DNA of 10,172 nucleotides from DASTRU01 sp035761045 (GCA_035761045.1 DASTRU010000114.1:1-10172); one strand, 5' to 3'. Counted from the stretch's first letter, positions 1-6,881 are shown. Notes: generated by a model from the sequence alone, not told the origin. Made by a program: numbers and translations.

Positions 1-1
1 C

Positions 2-457
2 GACGACGTGATCTATTCGGGCACGGTTGCCGCTGCGATGGAGGGGTATCTATTCGGTCTTCCATCGTTTGCGTTTTCGTTGGCGGTGCGCGATTGGCAG
101 CATCTCGATAGCGCGGCTCGCATCGCGCGCGAAGTCGTGCAGCGTCAATTGGAATCCCCGTTGAACGCGCCCTTTCTTTTAAGTGTGAATATTCCGGGCG
201 TGGCGTACGACGCGCTTGGCGGTATTGAAGTCACGCGCTTGGGTAAACGTCATGCATCGGAACCGGTGATCAAGGCGCAGAATCAGCGAGGTGAGCCCGT
301 GTATTGGATTGGAGCGGCCGGCGCGGCGCGAGACAACGGACCGGGCACCGACTTTTGCGCGGTGGCGGCGGGGCGCGTTTCGATCACGCCGCTGCACGTG
401 GACCTTACGCGCGTCGAGCAACTGGATGCGGTTCGCCATTGGGTTGCGCAACCATGA
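2..457 (+). CDS. surE: 5'/3'-nucleotidase SurE, C-terminal ~60% (5' end outside window)
   Basis: SurE is a metal-dependent phosphatase that removes phosphate from nucleoside 5'- and 3'-monophosphates, and it is tied to stationary-phase survival. About 151 codons are visible, opening with DDVIYSGTVAAAMEG, the conserved segment just after the active-site NxGxN loop. Further conserved pieces are SVNIPG in the middle and GTDFCAVAAGRVSITPL near the end. Family members are about 250 residues, so roughly the first 95-100 are missing. These include the Asp-Asp metal ligands, so activity cannot be judged from this window. The GTG at 8 lies inside the conserved region and is not a real start; the frame is open to the window edge. 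The TGA stop overlaps the pcm start (ATGA), which implies coupled translation. surE-pcm adjacency is classical in proteobacteria and supports the call. Confidence 0.96.
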   Translation, partial: DDVIYSGTVAAAMEGYLFGLPSFAFSLAVRDWQHLDSAARIAREVVQRQLESPLNAPFLLSVNIPGVAYDALGGIEVTRLGKRHASEPVIKAQNQRGEPVYWIGAAGAARDNGPGTDFCAVAAGRVSITPLHVDLTRVEQLDAVRHWVAQP

Positions 458-1245
458 CCGCGAGCAACCGTAAAAGTTGGATCGCGAAACTTCCGACAAA
501 ACTCGGTGATTCCGTAACCCACCGGTATCGAATCGCCGGTAAGGCGACGATGGCGGCATCGAATGTTTTGGCCGAGGCGGAACGGCCGAGCGTGACGACG
601 CCCGCGCTCGCATCCGATCGCATGCGCGCGCAAATGGTTTCGCGCATCGAGCAACGCGGCGTGAGCGATCAACGTGTCTTGAGCGCGATGTTGTCGGTGC
701 CGCGCCATCCGTTTGTCGATGCCGCGCTAGCCAGCCGTGCTTACGAAGACAGCGCGTTGCCCATCGGGCACGGGCAAACGATTTCGCAGCCTTATATCGT
801 CGCGCGCATGTTGGAGTTATTGCGTAACGGACGCGAGCTCGGCCATGTGCTGGAAGTAGGTACTGGTTGCGGTTATCAAGCGGCGGTGCTTGGGCGTTTG
901 GCACGGCTGGTGGTGTCGATTGAACGCATAAAAGCGTTGCACGAATTGGCGCGCGACAATTTGCGACCGATGCGATTGCCAAACGTACGTTTGCATTTCG
1001 GTGATGGACGCGAAGGCTTGCTAACGCACGCGCCGTATGACGCGATCGTGCTCGCGGCGGCCGGCGAGGAGGCGCCCAAGCCTTTACTGGCGCAACTCGC
1101 CATCGGTGGACGTTTAGTCGCGCCGGTTGCGCGTCCAGGTGGTGGGCAGCAATTGATCGTGGTGGATCGGTTGAGCGAGGATCGATGGGAGTCACGTCAA
1201 TTCGATGACGTACACTTCGTGCCCTTACGCTTTGGAACGACATGA
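454..1245 (+). CDS. pcm: Protein-L-isoaspartate O-methyltransferase (protein repair)
   Basis: Pcm transfers a methyl group from S-adenosylmethionine to abnormal L-isoaspartyl residues so that damaged cytosolic proteins can revert to aspartate. With the ATG at 454 the protein has 263 residues. The PCMT core begins near residue 55. It shows the substrate-side motif GHGQTISQP (105-113, with the conserved Ser at 111), SAM motif I VLEVGTGCGYQAAVL (132-146), the acidic SIERIK strand (155-160) and GGRLVAPV (218-225). Residues 1-54 are a basic, low-conservation extension absent from the ~208-residue E. coli enzyme; extended N termini also occur in Burkholderia-type Pcm. The start at 454 overlaps the surE stop (ATGA) with no clear Shine-Dalgarno, consistent with reinitiation. 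In-frame ATGs at 550 and 619 are alternatives. The 3' end overlaps nlpD by ATGA. Confidence 0.95.
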   Translation: MTASNRKSWIAKLPTKLGDSVTHRYRIAGKATMAASNVLAEAERPSVTTPALASDRMRAQMVSRIEQRGVSDQRVLSAMLSVPRHPFVDAALASRAYEDSALPIGHGQTISQPYIVARMLELLRNGRELGHVLEVGTGCGYQAAVLGRLARLVVSIERIKALHELARDNLRPMRLPNVRLHFGDGREGLLTHAPYDAIVLAAAGEEAPKPLLAQLAIGGRLVAPVARPGGGQQLIVVDRLSEDRWESRQFDDVHFVPLRFGTT

Positions 1246-2165
1246 GTTATTCACCACGCTTCGCTGATCCGTTACGCGCCTTTGGCGCGGTAGCCTGCGC
1301 GTTCGTGGTGGCGTGTTCTAGTCCGCAGCGTTCGGCACCCGTGGTTGATCGAAGCGCGACGCCTCGCCCGATGGCTGGTGCATCCGCCGCGTCCAAGCCC
1401 CCGGCTGTCTCACCAAACGCGTTACCGCGCTCCACCAGTTACGTCGTCAAGCGCGGCGACACGCTGTATAGCATCGCCTTGGATCATGGGCAGGACTATC
1501 GCGACATCGCGGCGTGGAATCAGCTCACGGACCCGAACGTATTAAACGTCGGCCAAACACTGCGAGTAACGCCGCCCGACGCAACGACGACGGCGACGGC
1601 ATCGTCGAACGCGGTCGCCAATGCCGAGACGGGCACGCAAAGCTTACCTGTGCGTTCAGTGGGCAGCGTGGATGCAAGACCGTTGAATTCCGCTCCCCCC
1701 GTTGTCGCGAAAGTTGATCCAAAGCCTATCGATGCGACGCCGGAAACCAAACCGACTCCCGACGTTAAAACACCTTCACCGGTCACTACGAATGAAAGCG
1801 GCGTGGTCTGGGCATGGCCGGCTGGTGGCAGTGTCGTCACGCCGTTTAACGAGCCAAAGAACAAAGGCATCGATATTTCCGCGCGTGCCGGCGAAGCCGT
1901 GATGGCGGCGGCCGATGGCAAGGTCGTATACGCCGGCAGCGGCCTACGTGGCTACGGCAACCTCGTCATCGTCAAGCACAACGAAAATTTCATCTCCGCC
2001 TACGCGCACAACAGCAAGATCGTGGTGCCACTCGACGCGCGCGTGAAGCGTGGACAAAAAATCGCCGAGGTCGGGGCCACCGACGCCGATCGCCCCAAGC
2101 TGCATTTCGAGATTCGCCGCCAAGGTCAGCCGGTGGATCCGATGAAGTATCTGCCGCAGCGATAA
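1242..2165 (+). CDS. nlpD: NlpD-type lipoprotein, LysM plus degenerate M23/LytM domain (amidase activator)
   Basis: This is a 307-residue outer-membrane lipoprotein. Its signal peptide ends in lipobox VVAC, giving lipidated Cys25. A LysM peptidoglycan-binding domain spans about 66-109 (SYVVKRGDTLYSIA to LNVGQTLRV). A Pro/Ala/Thr-rich linker follows (~110-185), then a C-terminal M23/LytM domain (~188-307) with GIDISARAGEAVMAAADG, GLRGYGNLVIVKHN, SAYAHN and LHFEIR. Two zinc-ligand positions of active M23 peptidases are lost: the first His is Asn207 (NKGID) and the first His of the HxH pair is Lys286 (KLHFE). E. coli NlpD has the same pattern; it does not cut peptidoglycan but activates the amidase AmiC during daughter-cell separation, so that role is inferred here. 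The ATG overlaps the pcm stop. In many relatives rpoS lies directly downstream, but not in this window. Confidence 0.94.
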   Translation: MSYSPRFADPLRAFGAVACAFVVACSSPQRSAPVVDRSATPRPMAGASAASKPPAVSPNALPRSTSYVVKRGDTLYSIALDHGQDYRDIAAWNQLTDPNVLNVGQTLRVTPPDATTTATASSNAVANAETGTQSLPVRSVGSVDARPLNSAPPVVAKVDPKPIDATPETKPTPDVKTPSPVTTNESGVVWAWPAGGSVVTPFNEPKNKGIDISARAGEAVMAAADGKVVYAGSGLRGYGNLVIVKHNENFISAYAHNSKIVVPLDARVKRGQKIAEVGATDADRPKLHFEIRRQGQPVDPMKYLPQR

Positions 2166-2208
2166 AACGCCTTTGCCGTTGCGGTAGCATCGCGGCCTTT
2201 CATCACGC

Positions 2209-2246
2209 CGGCTTCCTAAGTTTGCGAAGCCGTGCTTCCTTGAAGC
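2209..2246 (+). promoter_or_regulatory. Two tandem small hairpins just before the exonuclease start
   Basis: CGGCTTC (2209-2215) pairs with GAAGCCG (2226-2232) across a 10-base loop. GCTTC (2234-2238) pairs with GAAGC (2242-2246) across a 3-base loop. Because the arms share GCTTC/GAAGC, the first left arm could also pair with the last right arm, so the structures compete. The last arm contains the only purine-rich, ribosome-site-like bases before the ATG at 2250. No T run follows, so this does not look like an intrinsic terminator. The rest of the 84-base gap shows nothing convincing. The function is unknown and the pairing may be chance. Confidence 0.35.
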
Positions 2247-2249
2247 GTT

Positions 2250-3017
2250 ATGACTCCGACTCTTGTCTTCGATATCGAAACCATTCCCGATGTCGAAGGG
2301 TTACGCCGCGCGCGCGGACTCGAAGGGAGCGACGATGAAGTCGCCGCCCGTGCGTTCGCCGAACGCCGCGAGAAAACCGGCAGCGATTTTCTTCCCCATC
2401 ATTTGCACCGCATATGCGCGATCTCGTGCGTATTGCGCACCGACAAAAGCCTGCGCGTACGGTCCTTATGCACGCCACAAGCAAGCGAGGCGGAGCTCGT
2501 CGCTTGCTTCTTCGAACTAATCGACAAACACACGCCGCAATTAGTCAGCTGGAACGGCGGTGGGTTTGATTTACCCGTACTCAATTACCGCGCGTTAATC
2601 CACGGCATCGCCGCGCCGCGTTATTGGGACTGGGGCGATGACGACCGCGATTTCAAATGGAATAACTACCAAAGCCGCTATCACACCCGTCATTTGGATT
2701 TGATGGACGTGCTCGCTATGTTCACCAATCGCGCGAACGCGCCGCTGGACGACATCGCGAAACTCTGCGGTTTCCCAGGCAAGCTCGGCATGGATGGCGG
2801 CAAGGTGTGGGACTCCTATCGCGAAGGCCGGTTACCGGAGATTCGGGCCTATTGCGAAACCGATGTGATGAACACTTGGCTCGTGTATTGCCGCTTTCTT
2901 TTAATGCGTGGCGTCCTAAGTCCCGAGGCTTACGCCGCCGAGATCGCGCTCGTACGCGAAACCCTCAACCAACTCGATGGCGCGCATTGGCGCCAATACA
3001 GCGATGCATGGGCATGA
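2250..3017 (+). CDS. Predicted 3'-5' exonuclease, DEDDy/PolB-exonuclease-like (PF10108-type)
   Basis: This is a 255-residue protein of the ribonuclease H-like DEDDy superfamily, related to the proofreading domain of family B DNA polymerases but with no polymerase domain. All three exonuclease motifs are visible. Exo I is VFDIETIPD with Asp8 and Glu10, Exo II is SWNGGGFDLPVL with Asp107, and Exo III is YCETD with Tyr201 and Asp205. These supply the two-metal catalytic carboxylates and the Tyr that defines DEDDy enzymes. No signal peptide or membrane segment is seen, so it should be cytosolic. The substrate (DNA or RNA) of these stand-alone proteins is not established to my knowledge. The ATG at 2250 is immediately followed by Exo I, so an earlier start is unlikely; the ribosome site is weak. 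The 3' end overlaps rlmD by 14 bases. It occupies the place where rpoS often sits after nlpD. Confidence 0.87.
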   Translation: MTPTLVFDIETIPDVEGLRRARGLEGSDDEVAARAFAERREKTGSDFLPHHLHRICAISCVLRTDKSLRVRSLCTPQASEAELVACFFELIDKHTPQLVSWNGGGFDLPVLNYRALIHGIAAPRYWDWGDDDRDFKWNNYQSRYHTRHLDLMDVLAMFTNRANAPLDDIAKLCGFPGKLGMDGGKVWDSYREGRLPEIRAYCETDVMNTWLVYCRFLLMRGVLSPEAYAAEIALVRETLNQLDGAHWRQYSDAWA

Positions 3018-4344
3018 CACGACTCGCGAAGTCGACATTGAATCGCTTGATTTAGAAGCACGCGGCATCGCGCGATTACGCGGCGAAGACGAATCGACCG
3101 GCAAGGTTGTATTCATTGAAGGCGCCTTGCCAAGCGAGCGCGTAACGTTCGAAACGATTAAGCGCAAACCAAGTTACGAGATTGGCCGGGTTGCGCATGT
3201 GTTGCGCGCGAGTTCCTCGCGCGTCGAGCCGCGTTGCGCTCACTTCGGCGTGTGTGGCGGCTGCGCGATGCAACACGTTGAGCCGCGCGCGCAATTGGCG
3301 ATCAAGCAGCGCGCGCTCGAAGACACCTTGTGGCATATCGGCCGCATCAAACCCGAAGTGATCTTGCGCGCGATTCAAGGTCCCGACTGGGCCTATCGGT
3401 ATCGTGCGCGACTTTCCGTGCGTTACGTGCCAAAGAAAGGCGGCGTGCTCGTTGGGTTTCACGAGCGCAAGTCGAGTTATGTGGCCGACATGCGCGAATG
3501 CCATGTATTGCCGCCGCACGTGGCATCACTGCTGATGCCGTTGCGTGCCTTGGTGGAGTCGTTGTCGATTCGCGATCGATTGCCGCAAATTGAGTATGCG
3601 CAAGGCGCTCACGTCACCGTGCTCGTTCTGCGTGTCCTTGACGCACCGACACAAGACGACGAAGCGCGTCTGCGCCTTTTCGCGGACGAGCATGACGTGC
3701 AGTTTTGGTTGCAACCCAAGGGCCCTGACACCGCGCATGTGTTTTATCCGCCGTCCGCGCCGGCGTTGAGCTACGAGCTTCCCGAATACGGCATCACGAT
3801 GCCGTACAAACCAACCGACTTCACGCAGGTTAACCACCACATCAATCGCGTGTTGGTGTCAAAAGCGATCGGACTGCTCGACCCCAAACCACACGAACAC
3901 GTGCTCGATCTCTTTTGCGGCTTGGGCAATTTCACCTTGCCGCTCGCGCGACGCGCGGCACGTGTGCGTGGCATCGAGGGTAGCGCGGCATTGCTCGAAC
4001 GCGCGGCGCAAAACGCAAGAACCAATGCGCTCGACAACGTTGAATTCGCGCCGCGCAACTTATTCGAGGTCACGCCCGACGAAGTCGCCGCATGGGGGCA
4101 TTTCGACAAGGTGCTGATTGATCCCCCTCGCGAAGGCGGGCTTGCGGTCGTTCAAGGATTTGCGGCGCTCAATCAAAAACCGTCGCGGATTGTGTACGTA
4201 AGCTGCAATCCCGCCACCTTGGCCCGCGATGCGGCCGTGCTGGTTCACGAGGGCGGATATGCGTTGCGCGCCGCCGGCGTGGTCAATATGTTTGCGCATA
4301 CCGCTCATGTCGAATCGATCGCGGTGTTTGAGCCGGCTGCTTAA
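3004..4344 (+). CDS. rlmD: 23S rRNA (uracil-1939-C5)-methyltransferase RlmD
   Basis: RlmD (formerly RumA) is an iron-sulfur protein that methylates C5 of U1939 in 23S rRNA using SAM. With the ATG at 3004 the protein has 446 residues, close to E. coli (433). An N-terminal TRAM-like RNA-binding domain (IESLDLEARGIAR to about residue 68) is followed by the [4Fe-4S] cysteines Cys78, Cys84, Cys87 (CX5CX2C) and Cys166. The C-terminal methyltransferase fold has FTQVN (273-277), SAM motif VLDLFCGLGNFTLPLA (300-315), LIDPPREGG (371-379), catalytic Cys401 in YVSCNPATLARD, and the general-base Glu438 in HVESIAVFE. An in-frame ATG at 2977 would add nine residues and lengthen the overlap with the exonuclease gene to 41 bases. 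I prefer 3004 because TRAM-like similarity begins soon after it. A strong terminator follows. Confidence 0.95.
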   Translation: MHGHDTTREVDIESLDLEARGIARLRGEDESTGKVVFIEGALPSERVTFETIKRKPSYEIGRVAHVLRASSSRVEPRCAHFGVCGGCAMQHVEPRAQLAIKQRALEDTLWHIGRIKPEVILRAIQGPDWAYRYRARLSVRYVPKKGGVLVGFHERKSSYVADMRECHVLPPHVASLLMPLRALVESLSIRDRLPQIEYAQGAHVTVLVLRVLDAPTQDDEARLRLFADEHDVQFWLQPKGPDTAHVFYPPSAPALSYELPEYGITMPYKPTDFTQVNHHINRVLVSKAIGLLDPKPHEHVLDLFCGLGNFTLPLARRAARVRGIEGSAALLERAAQNARTNALDNVEFAPRNLFEVTPDEVAAWGHFDKVLIDPPREGGLAVVQGFAALNQKPSRIVYVSCNPATLARDAAVLVHEGGYALRAAGVVNMFAHTAHVESIAVFEPAA

Positions 4345-4363
4345 AGGCTTTTAAAAGCGGGCG

Positions 4364-4403
4364 AAAAAAAGGCCGGCGCGCGCTAAGCGGCCGGCCTTTT
4401 GTT
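4364..4403. terminator. Bidirectional intrinsic terminator between rlmD and the BI-1 gene
   Basis: AAAAGGCCGG (4367-4376) pairs perfectly with CCGGCCTTTT (4391-4400), extended by C4377-G4390, leaving a 12-base loop. A run of seven A bases (4364-4370) precedes the stem and TTTTGTTT (4397-4404) follows it. Read on + it ends rlmD, whose stop is 20 bases upstream; read on - it ends the convergent membrane-protein gene with seven T bases. Its position between convergent genes fits a shared terminator. Confidence 0.9.
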
Positions 4404-4422
4404 TGTGCTGGTCGATTGAGTG

Positions 4423-5124
4423 TTACTCGTCTCGCGCGAAGCCGAGAATTTGCAGCAGGCTTACGAAGATGTTGTAAAGGTCAAGATAAATCGCAAGCGT
4501 GGCCGTTACGTAGTTGGTTTCGCCACCGTTGACGATTCGGCTCACGTCAAACAACAAATAGGCCGAGAACAGTCCCAGCGCGATTACCGCGATCGTCAGT
4601 TGTAGCGCGGGTAACTGAAGCCAAATGTTCGCCAAGCTCGCGACGATCAGCATGATCACGCCGACGAACAAAAACTTGCCCCAGTTGGAAAAGTCACGCT
4701 TGCTCGTCGTCGCGTAGGTGGCCAAGCCAAAGAACAATAAACCCGTGCCGCCCGCCGCAAGCGCCACGATCTGCGCGCCCCCAGGCAAGGCGAGATACAC
4801 CTGCAAGATGCGCGACAACATCAGGCCCATGAAGAAGGTGAAGCCCAGAAGCAGCGCGACACCCACGCCAGAATTCTTGAATTTTTCAATCGCGAAGAAA
4901 AAACCAAACGCGATGCCCAAGAACAGCAGAGCGCCGATGAACGGACTGCCGGGCAACAATGCGAAGTTAAATGCAATGCCCAAATACGCGCCGAGGGTGG
5001 TGGGCACCATCGTGAGCGCGAGCATCCAGTACGTATTTCGAAGTACTCGGTTGCGGTCGTTGACAACCGTGTCGAACCCACGGCCGAAGCCGGCGGGCGA
5101 TGGATATACCGATTTACTTTCCAT
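4423..5124 (-). CDS. Bax inhibitor-1/YccA family inner-membrane protein
   Basis: This 233-residue protein is largely hydrophobic, with about seven membrane segments starting near residues 32, 62, 86, 116, 150, 174 and 208 and a short soluble N terminus (~1-28). The C-terminal signature of the BI-1 (UPF0005/TMBIM) family is clear: AYLLFDVSRIVNGGETNYVTAT then YLDLYNIFVSLLQILG. Asp193 and Asp215 match the Asp pair that acts as the pH-sensitive latch in the Bacillus YetJ calcium-leak channel. In E. coli, YccA of this family interacts with and is degraded by FtsH; other members are linked to ion leak and stress tolerance. A role in membrane stress or ion homeostasis here is inference. The start is supported by a Shine-Dalgarno (AGGAGA, - strand, 5133-5138) eight bases upstream. 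The gene is convergent with rlmD, divergent from ndk and stands alone on its strand. Confidence 0.92.
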   Translation of the reverse strand: MESKSVYPSPAGFGRGFDTVVNDRNRVLRNTYWMLALTMVPTTLGAYLGIAFNFALLPGSPFIGALLFLGIAFGFFFAIEKFKNSGVGVALLLGFTFFMGLMLSRILQVYLALPGGAQIVALAAGGTGLLFFGLATYATTSKRDFSNWGKFLFVGVIMLIVASLANIWLQLPALQLTIAVIALGLFSAYLLFDVSRIVNGGETNYVTATLAIYLDLYNIFVSLLQILGFARDE

Positions 5125-5132
5125 AGACAGCG

Positions 5133-5139
5133 TCTCCTG
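5133..5139 (-). promoter_or_regulatory. Ribosome binding site of the BI-1 family gene
   Basis: The - strand reads CAGGAGA here, eight bases before the ATG at 5124. It is the strongest Shine-Dalgarno match among the start sites in the window and fixes the start of the membrane-protein gene. I could not identify a convincing -35/-10 pair for this gene in the rest of the gap. Confidence 0.75.
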
Positions 5140-5233
5140 CTTTGGGTGAATGGATGCCGCTAAGACTGTATGCGAGCTTCGGAAGTTTCATGAGATTGCT
5201 TAATTTGGCGTAGTCATTAACCGAATAGCCCAC

Positions 5234-5242
5234 TGCTATAAT
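5234..5242 (+). promoter_or_regulatory. Extended -10 promoter for ndk and the downstream operon
   Basis: TGCTATAAT at 5234-5242 is a perfect TATAAT -10 box with the TGn extension, placed 62 bases before the ndk ATG. The -35 position (about 5214-5219, TCATTA) matches poorly, as is common for extended -10 promoters. The expected transcript start is near 5249, giving a leader of about 55 bases. That leader opens with a small hairpin, TTCCG (5252-5256) with CGGAA (5262-5266). The surrounding 179-base gap is visibly AT-richer than the genes. This is the only strong promoter-like site I see for the ndk-to-hisS block. Confidence 0.7.
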
Positions 5243-5290
5243 TTTGGGCTTTTCCGCGTGCCGGAACTCTCATTCAAGTCTTTATTTCAT

Positions 5291-5295
5291 AAGGA
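5291..5295 (+). promoter_or_regulatory. Ribosome binding site of ndk
   Basis: AAGGA lies eight bases before the ATG at 5304. It selects that ATG over the upstream in-frame TTG codon at 5244, which would lie at or before the expected transcript start. The surrounding sequence is A/T-rich and probably unstructured, favouring strong translation. Confidence 0.8.
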
Positions 5296-5303
5296 AAATT
5301 TCC

Positions 5304-5729
5304 ATGGCCATTGAGCGCACATTGTCGATCATCAAACCTGATGCGGTCGCGAAAAACGTGATCGGCAAGATTTACCAGCGCTTTGAAGACGCCGGTTTGA
5401 AGATCGTTGCGGCGCGCATGATGCACTTGTCGCGTGCCGAAGCGGAAGGCTTTTATGCCGTTCACAAAGAGCGTCCGTTTTTTAAAGACTTGGTGGATTT
5501 CATGATCTCCGGCCCAGTCGTTGTTCAAGTGCTCGAGGGCGAAAACGCGATTTTGCGTAATCGTGAGTTGATGGGCGCGACCGATCCGAAGAAAGCCGAG
5601 AAGGGCACGATCCGTGCCGATTTTGCTGACAGCATCGACGCTAATGCGGTACATGGTTCCGATGCCGCCGAAACGGCGCGCAACGAGATCGCGTATTTCT
5701 TCCCGTCCATGCAGGTGTATTCCCGCTGA
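5304..5729 (+). CDS. ndk: Nucleoside diphosphate kinase
   Basis: Ndk moves the gamma-phosphate of ATP onto NDPs and dNDPs through a phospho-histidine, balancing the NTP and dNTP pools in the cytosol. The protein has 141 residues, normal for bacterial Ndk. It starts with AIERTLSIIKPDAV (Lys11 in the IKPDA motif) and carries the active-site signature NAVHGSD with His117 as the phosphorylated residue. RNRELMGATDP (86-95) and GTIRADFA (101-108) are conserved nucleotide-binding segments. An extended -10 promoter and a good Shine-Dalgarno stand upstream. rlmN begins 12 bases after the stop in the same reading frame, so ndk is probably the first gene of the operon. Confidence 0.98.
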   Translation: MAIERTLSIIKPDAVAKNVIGKIYQRFEDAGLKIVAARMMHLSRAEAEGFYAVHKERPFFKDLVDFMISGPVVVQVLEGENAILRNRELMGATDPKKAEKGTIRADFADSIDANAVHGSDAAETARNEIAYFFPSMQVYSR

Positions 5730-5741
5730 AATCAAACTCCA

Positions 5742-6881
5742 GTGAATGAGGCGCGCGTCAATCTGCTGAATTACACGGCCCAAGGTCTTGCCGAGTTCGT
5801 CGCGACACTCGGCGAGAAGCCCTTTCGCGCGCGTCAGCTTACGAGGTGGTTGCATCAACGTTACGCGGCGGACTTCGATGCGATGACCGATCTCGCCAAA
5901 AGCTTTCGGGCAAAGCTCTCGCAAGTGGCCGAGATCCGCGCACCCGCGGTGTTGCGTGACCACACGTCGGCCGACGGAACGCGAAAGTGGCTGCTGGACG
6001 TTGGCGGTGGCGACGCGGTCGAAGCGGTCTTCATCCCGGAGGAAAACCGCGGCACGTTATGCGTGAGCACTCAAGCGGGCTGCGCGGTCAATTGCCGGTT
6101 TTGCTCCACGGGCAAGCAAGGGTTTAGCCGTAACCTGAGCACGGCGGAAATCGTTGGGCAATTGTGGTGGGCCGAGAAAGCGCTCCGGCAAGCGCGAGTC
6201 GCCGCTGGTCAAGACGGCGGCGAGCGCGTGATCACGAACGTCGTTCTCATGGGCATGGGCGAGCCGTTGCTTAATTACGAGAACACGATCGCGGCGATTT
6301 CATTGATGCTTGACGACGATGCGTATGGTCTAAGCCGGCGTCGCGTCACGCTCTCCACATCGGGCGTGGTTCCCTTTATGGACCGGCTGCGCGACGACTT
6401 TCCCATCGCACTTGCCGTGTCGCTGCATGCCAGCAACGACGCCTTGCGTGATGTATTGGTGCCACTAAACCGCAAATATCCGCTGGCCGAGTTGATGCAA
6501 GCGTGCCAGCGCTATTTAAAGTCGGCGCCGCGCGATTTCATTACCTTCGAGTACGTGATGCTCAAGGACGTGAACGACCGGATCGACCATGCCCGCGAGC
6601 TTATCGAGCTTGTGCGCGACGTGCCTTGCAAGTTCAATCTCATCCCGTTCAATCCGTTTCCCGATTCCGAGCTGGATCGCACGCCGATGCCGCGCATCAA
6701 GGCGTTCGCGCAAGTGTTGATGGATGCTGGAATCGTGACGACGATTCGCAAAACACGGGGGGACGATATCGACGCCGCCTGCGGCCAATTGGCAGGCGAG
6801 GTGCGAGACCGCACGCGCTTGGCCGAACGCGGCGCCGTCGTACCGATTCGCATCGTTAAAGCCGCGGCTGGCACAACTTAA
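5742..6881 (+). CDS. rlmN: Dual-specificity rRNA/tRNA adenine-C2 methyltransferase RlmN (radical SAM)
   Basis: RlmN makes 2-methyladenosine at A2503 of 23S rRNA and at A37 of some tRNAs, supporting decoding and peptidyl-transferase fidelity. The protein has 379 residues. An N-terminal accessory domain (GEKPFRARQLTRWLHQ, 24-39) is followed by the radical-SAM core with the cluster motif CAVNCRFC (Cys114, Cys118, Cys121). The two mechanistic cysteines are present: Cys107 in RGTLCVSTQAG and Cys347 in RGDDIDAACGQLAG. GMGEPLLNY (171-179) is the SAM-side GxGEP motif. The start is taken as GTG at 5742: the nearest ATG is out of frame, the next in-frame ATG would remove conserved sequence, and the ndk stop lies in frame upstream. 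No Shine-Dalgarno is evident, so translation may depend on coupling from ndk. pilW follows after 10 bases. Confidence 0.96.
   Translation: MNEARVNLLNYTAQGLAEFVATLGEKPFRARQLTRWLHQRYAADFDAMTDLAKSFRAKLSQVAEIRAPAVLRDHTSADGTRKWLLDVGGGDAVEAVFIPEENRGTLCVSTQAGCAVNCRFCSTGKQGFSRNLSTAEIVGQLWWAEKALRQARVAAGQDGGERVITNVVLMGMGEPLLNYENTIAAISLMLDDDAYGLSRRRVTLSTSGVVPFMDRLRDDFPIALAVSLHASNDALRDVLVPLNRKYPLAELMQACQRYLKSAPRDFITFEYVMLKDVNDRIDHARELIELVRDVPCKFNLIPFNPFPDSELDRTPMPRIKAFAQVLMDAGIVTTIRKTRGDDIDAACGQLAGEVRDRTRLAERGAVVPIRIVKAAAGTT

Noticed and set aside
179..1243. 354-codon open frame on the - strand, antisense to surE and pcm
   Set aside because: The + strand frames encode clear SurE and Pcm. The antisense product is Arg/Ala/His-rich with no recognisable domain, as expected from GC-rich codon bias.
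1800..2165. NlpD M23 domain as an active peptidoglycan endopeptidase
   Set aside because: Zinc-ligand positions are Asn207 and Lys286 instead of His, matching the non-catalytic E. coli NlpD type.
2174..2190. Possible promoter for the exonuclease gene (TAGCAT at 2185-2190 as -10)
   Set aside because: It matches only 4 of 6 bases and there is no acceptable -35 at the right spacing.
2977..3003. Earlier in-frame ATG for rlmD
   Set aside because: It would add nine residues unlike RlmD N termini and enlarge the overlap with the exonuclease gene to 41 bases. The ATG at 3004 fits the family better.
5244..5303. TTG-initiated N-terminal extension of ndk
   Set aside because: The codon lies at or before the predicted transcript start, and the ATG at 5304 has a good Shine-Dalgarno and gives the standard 141-residue length.
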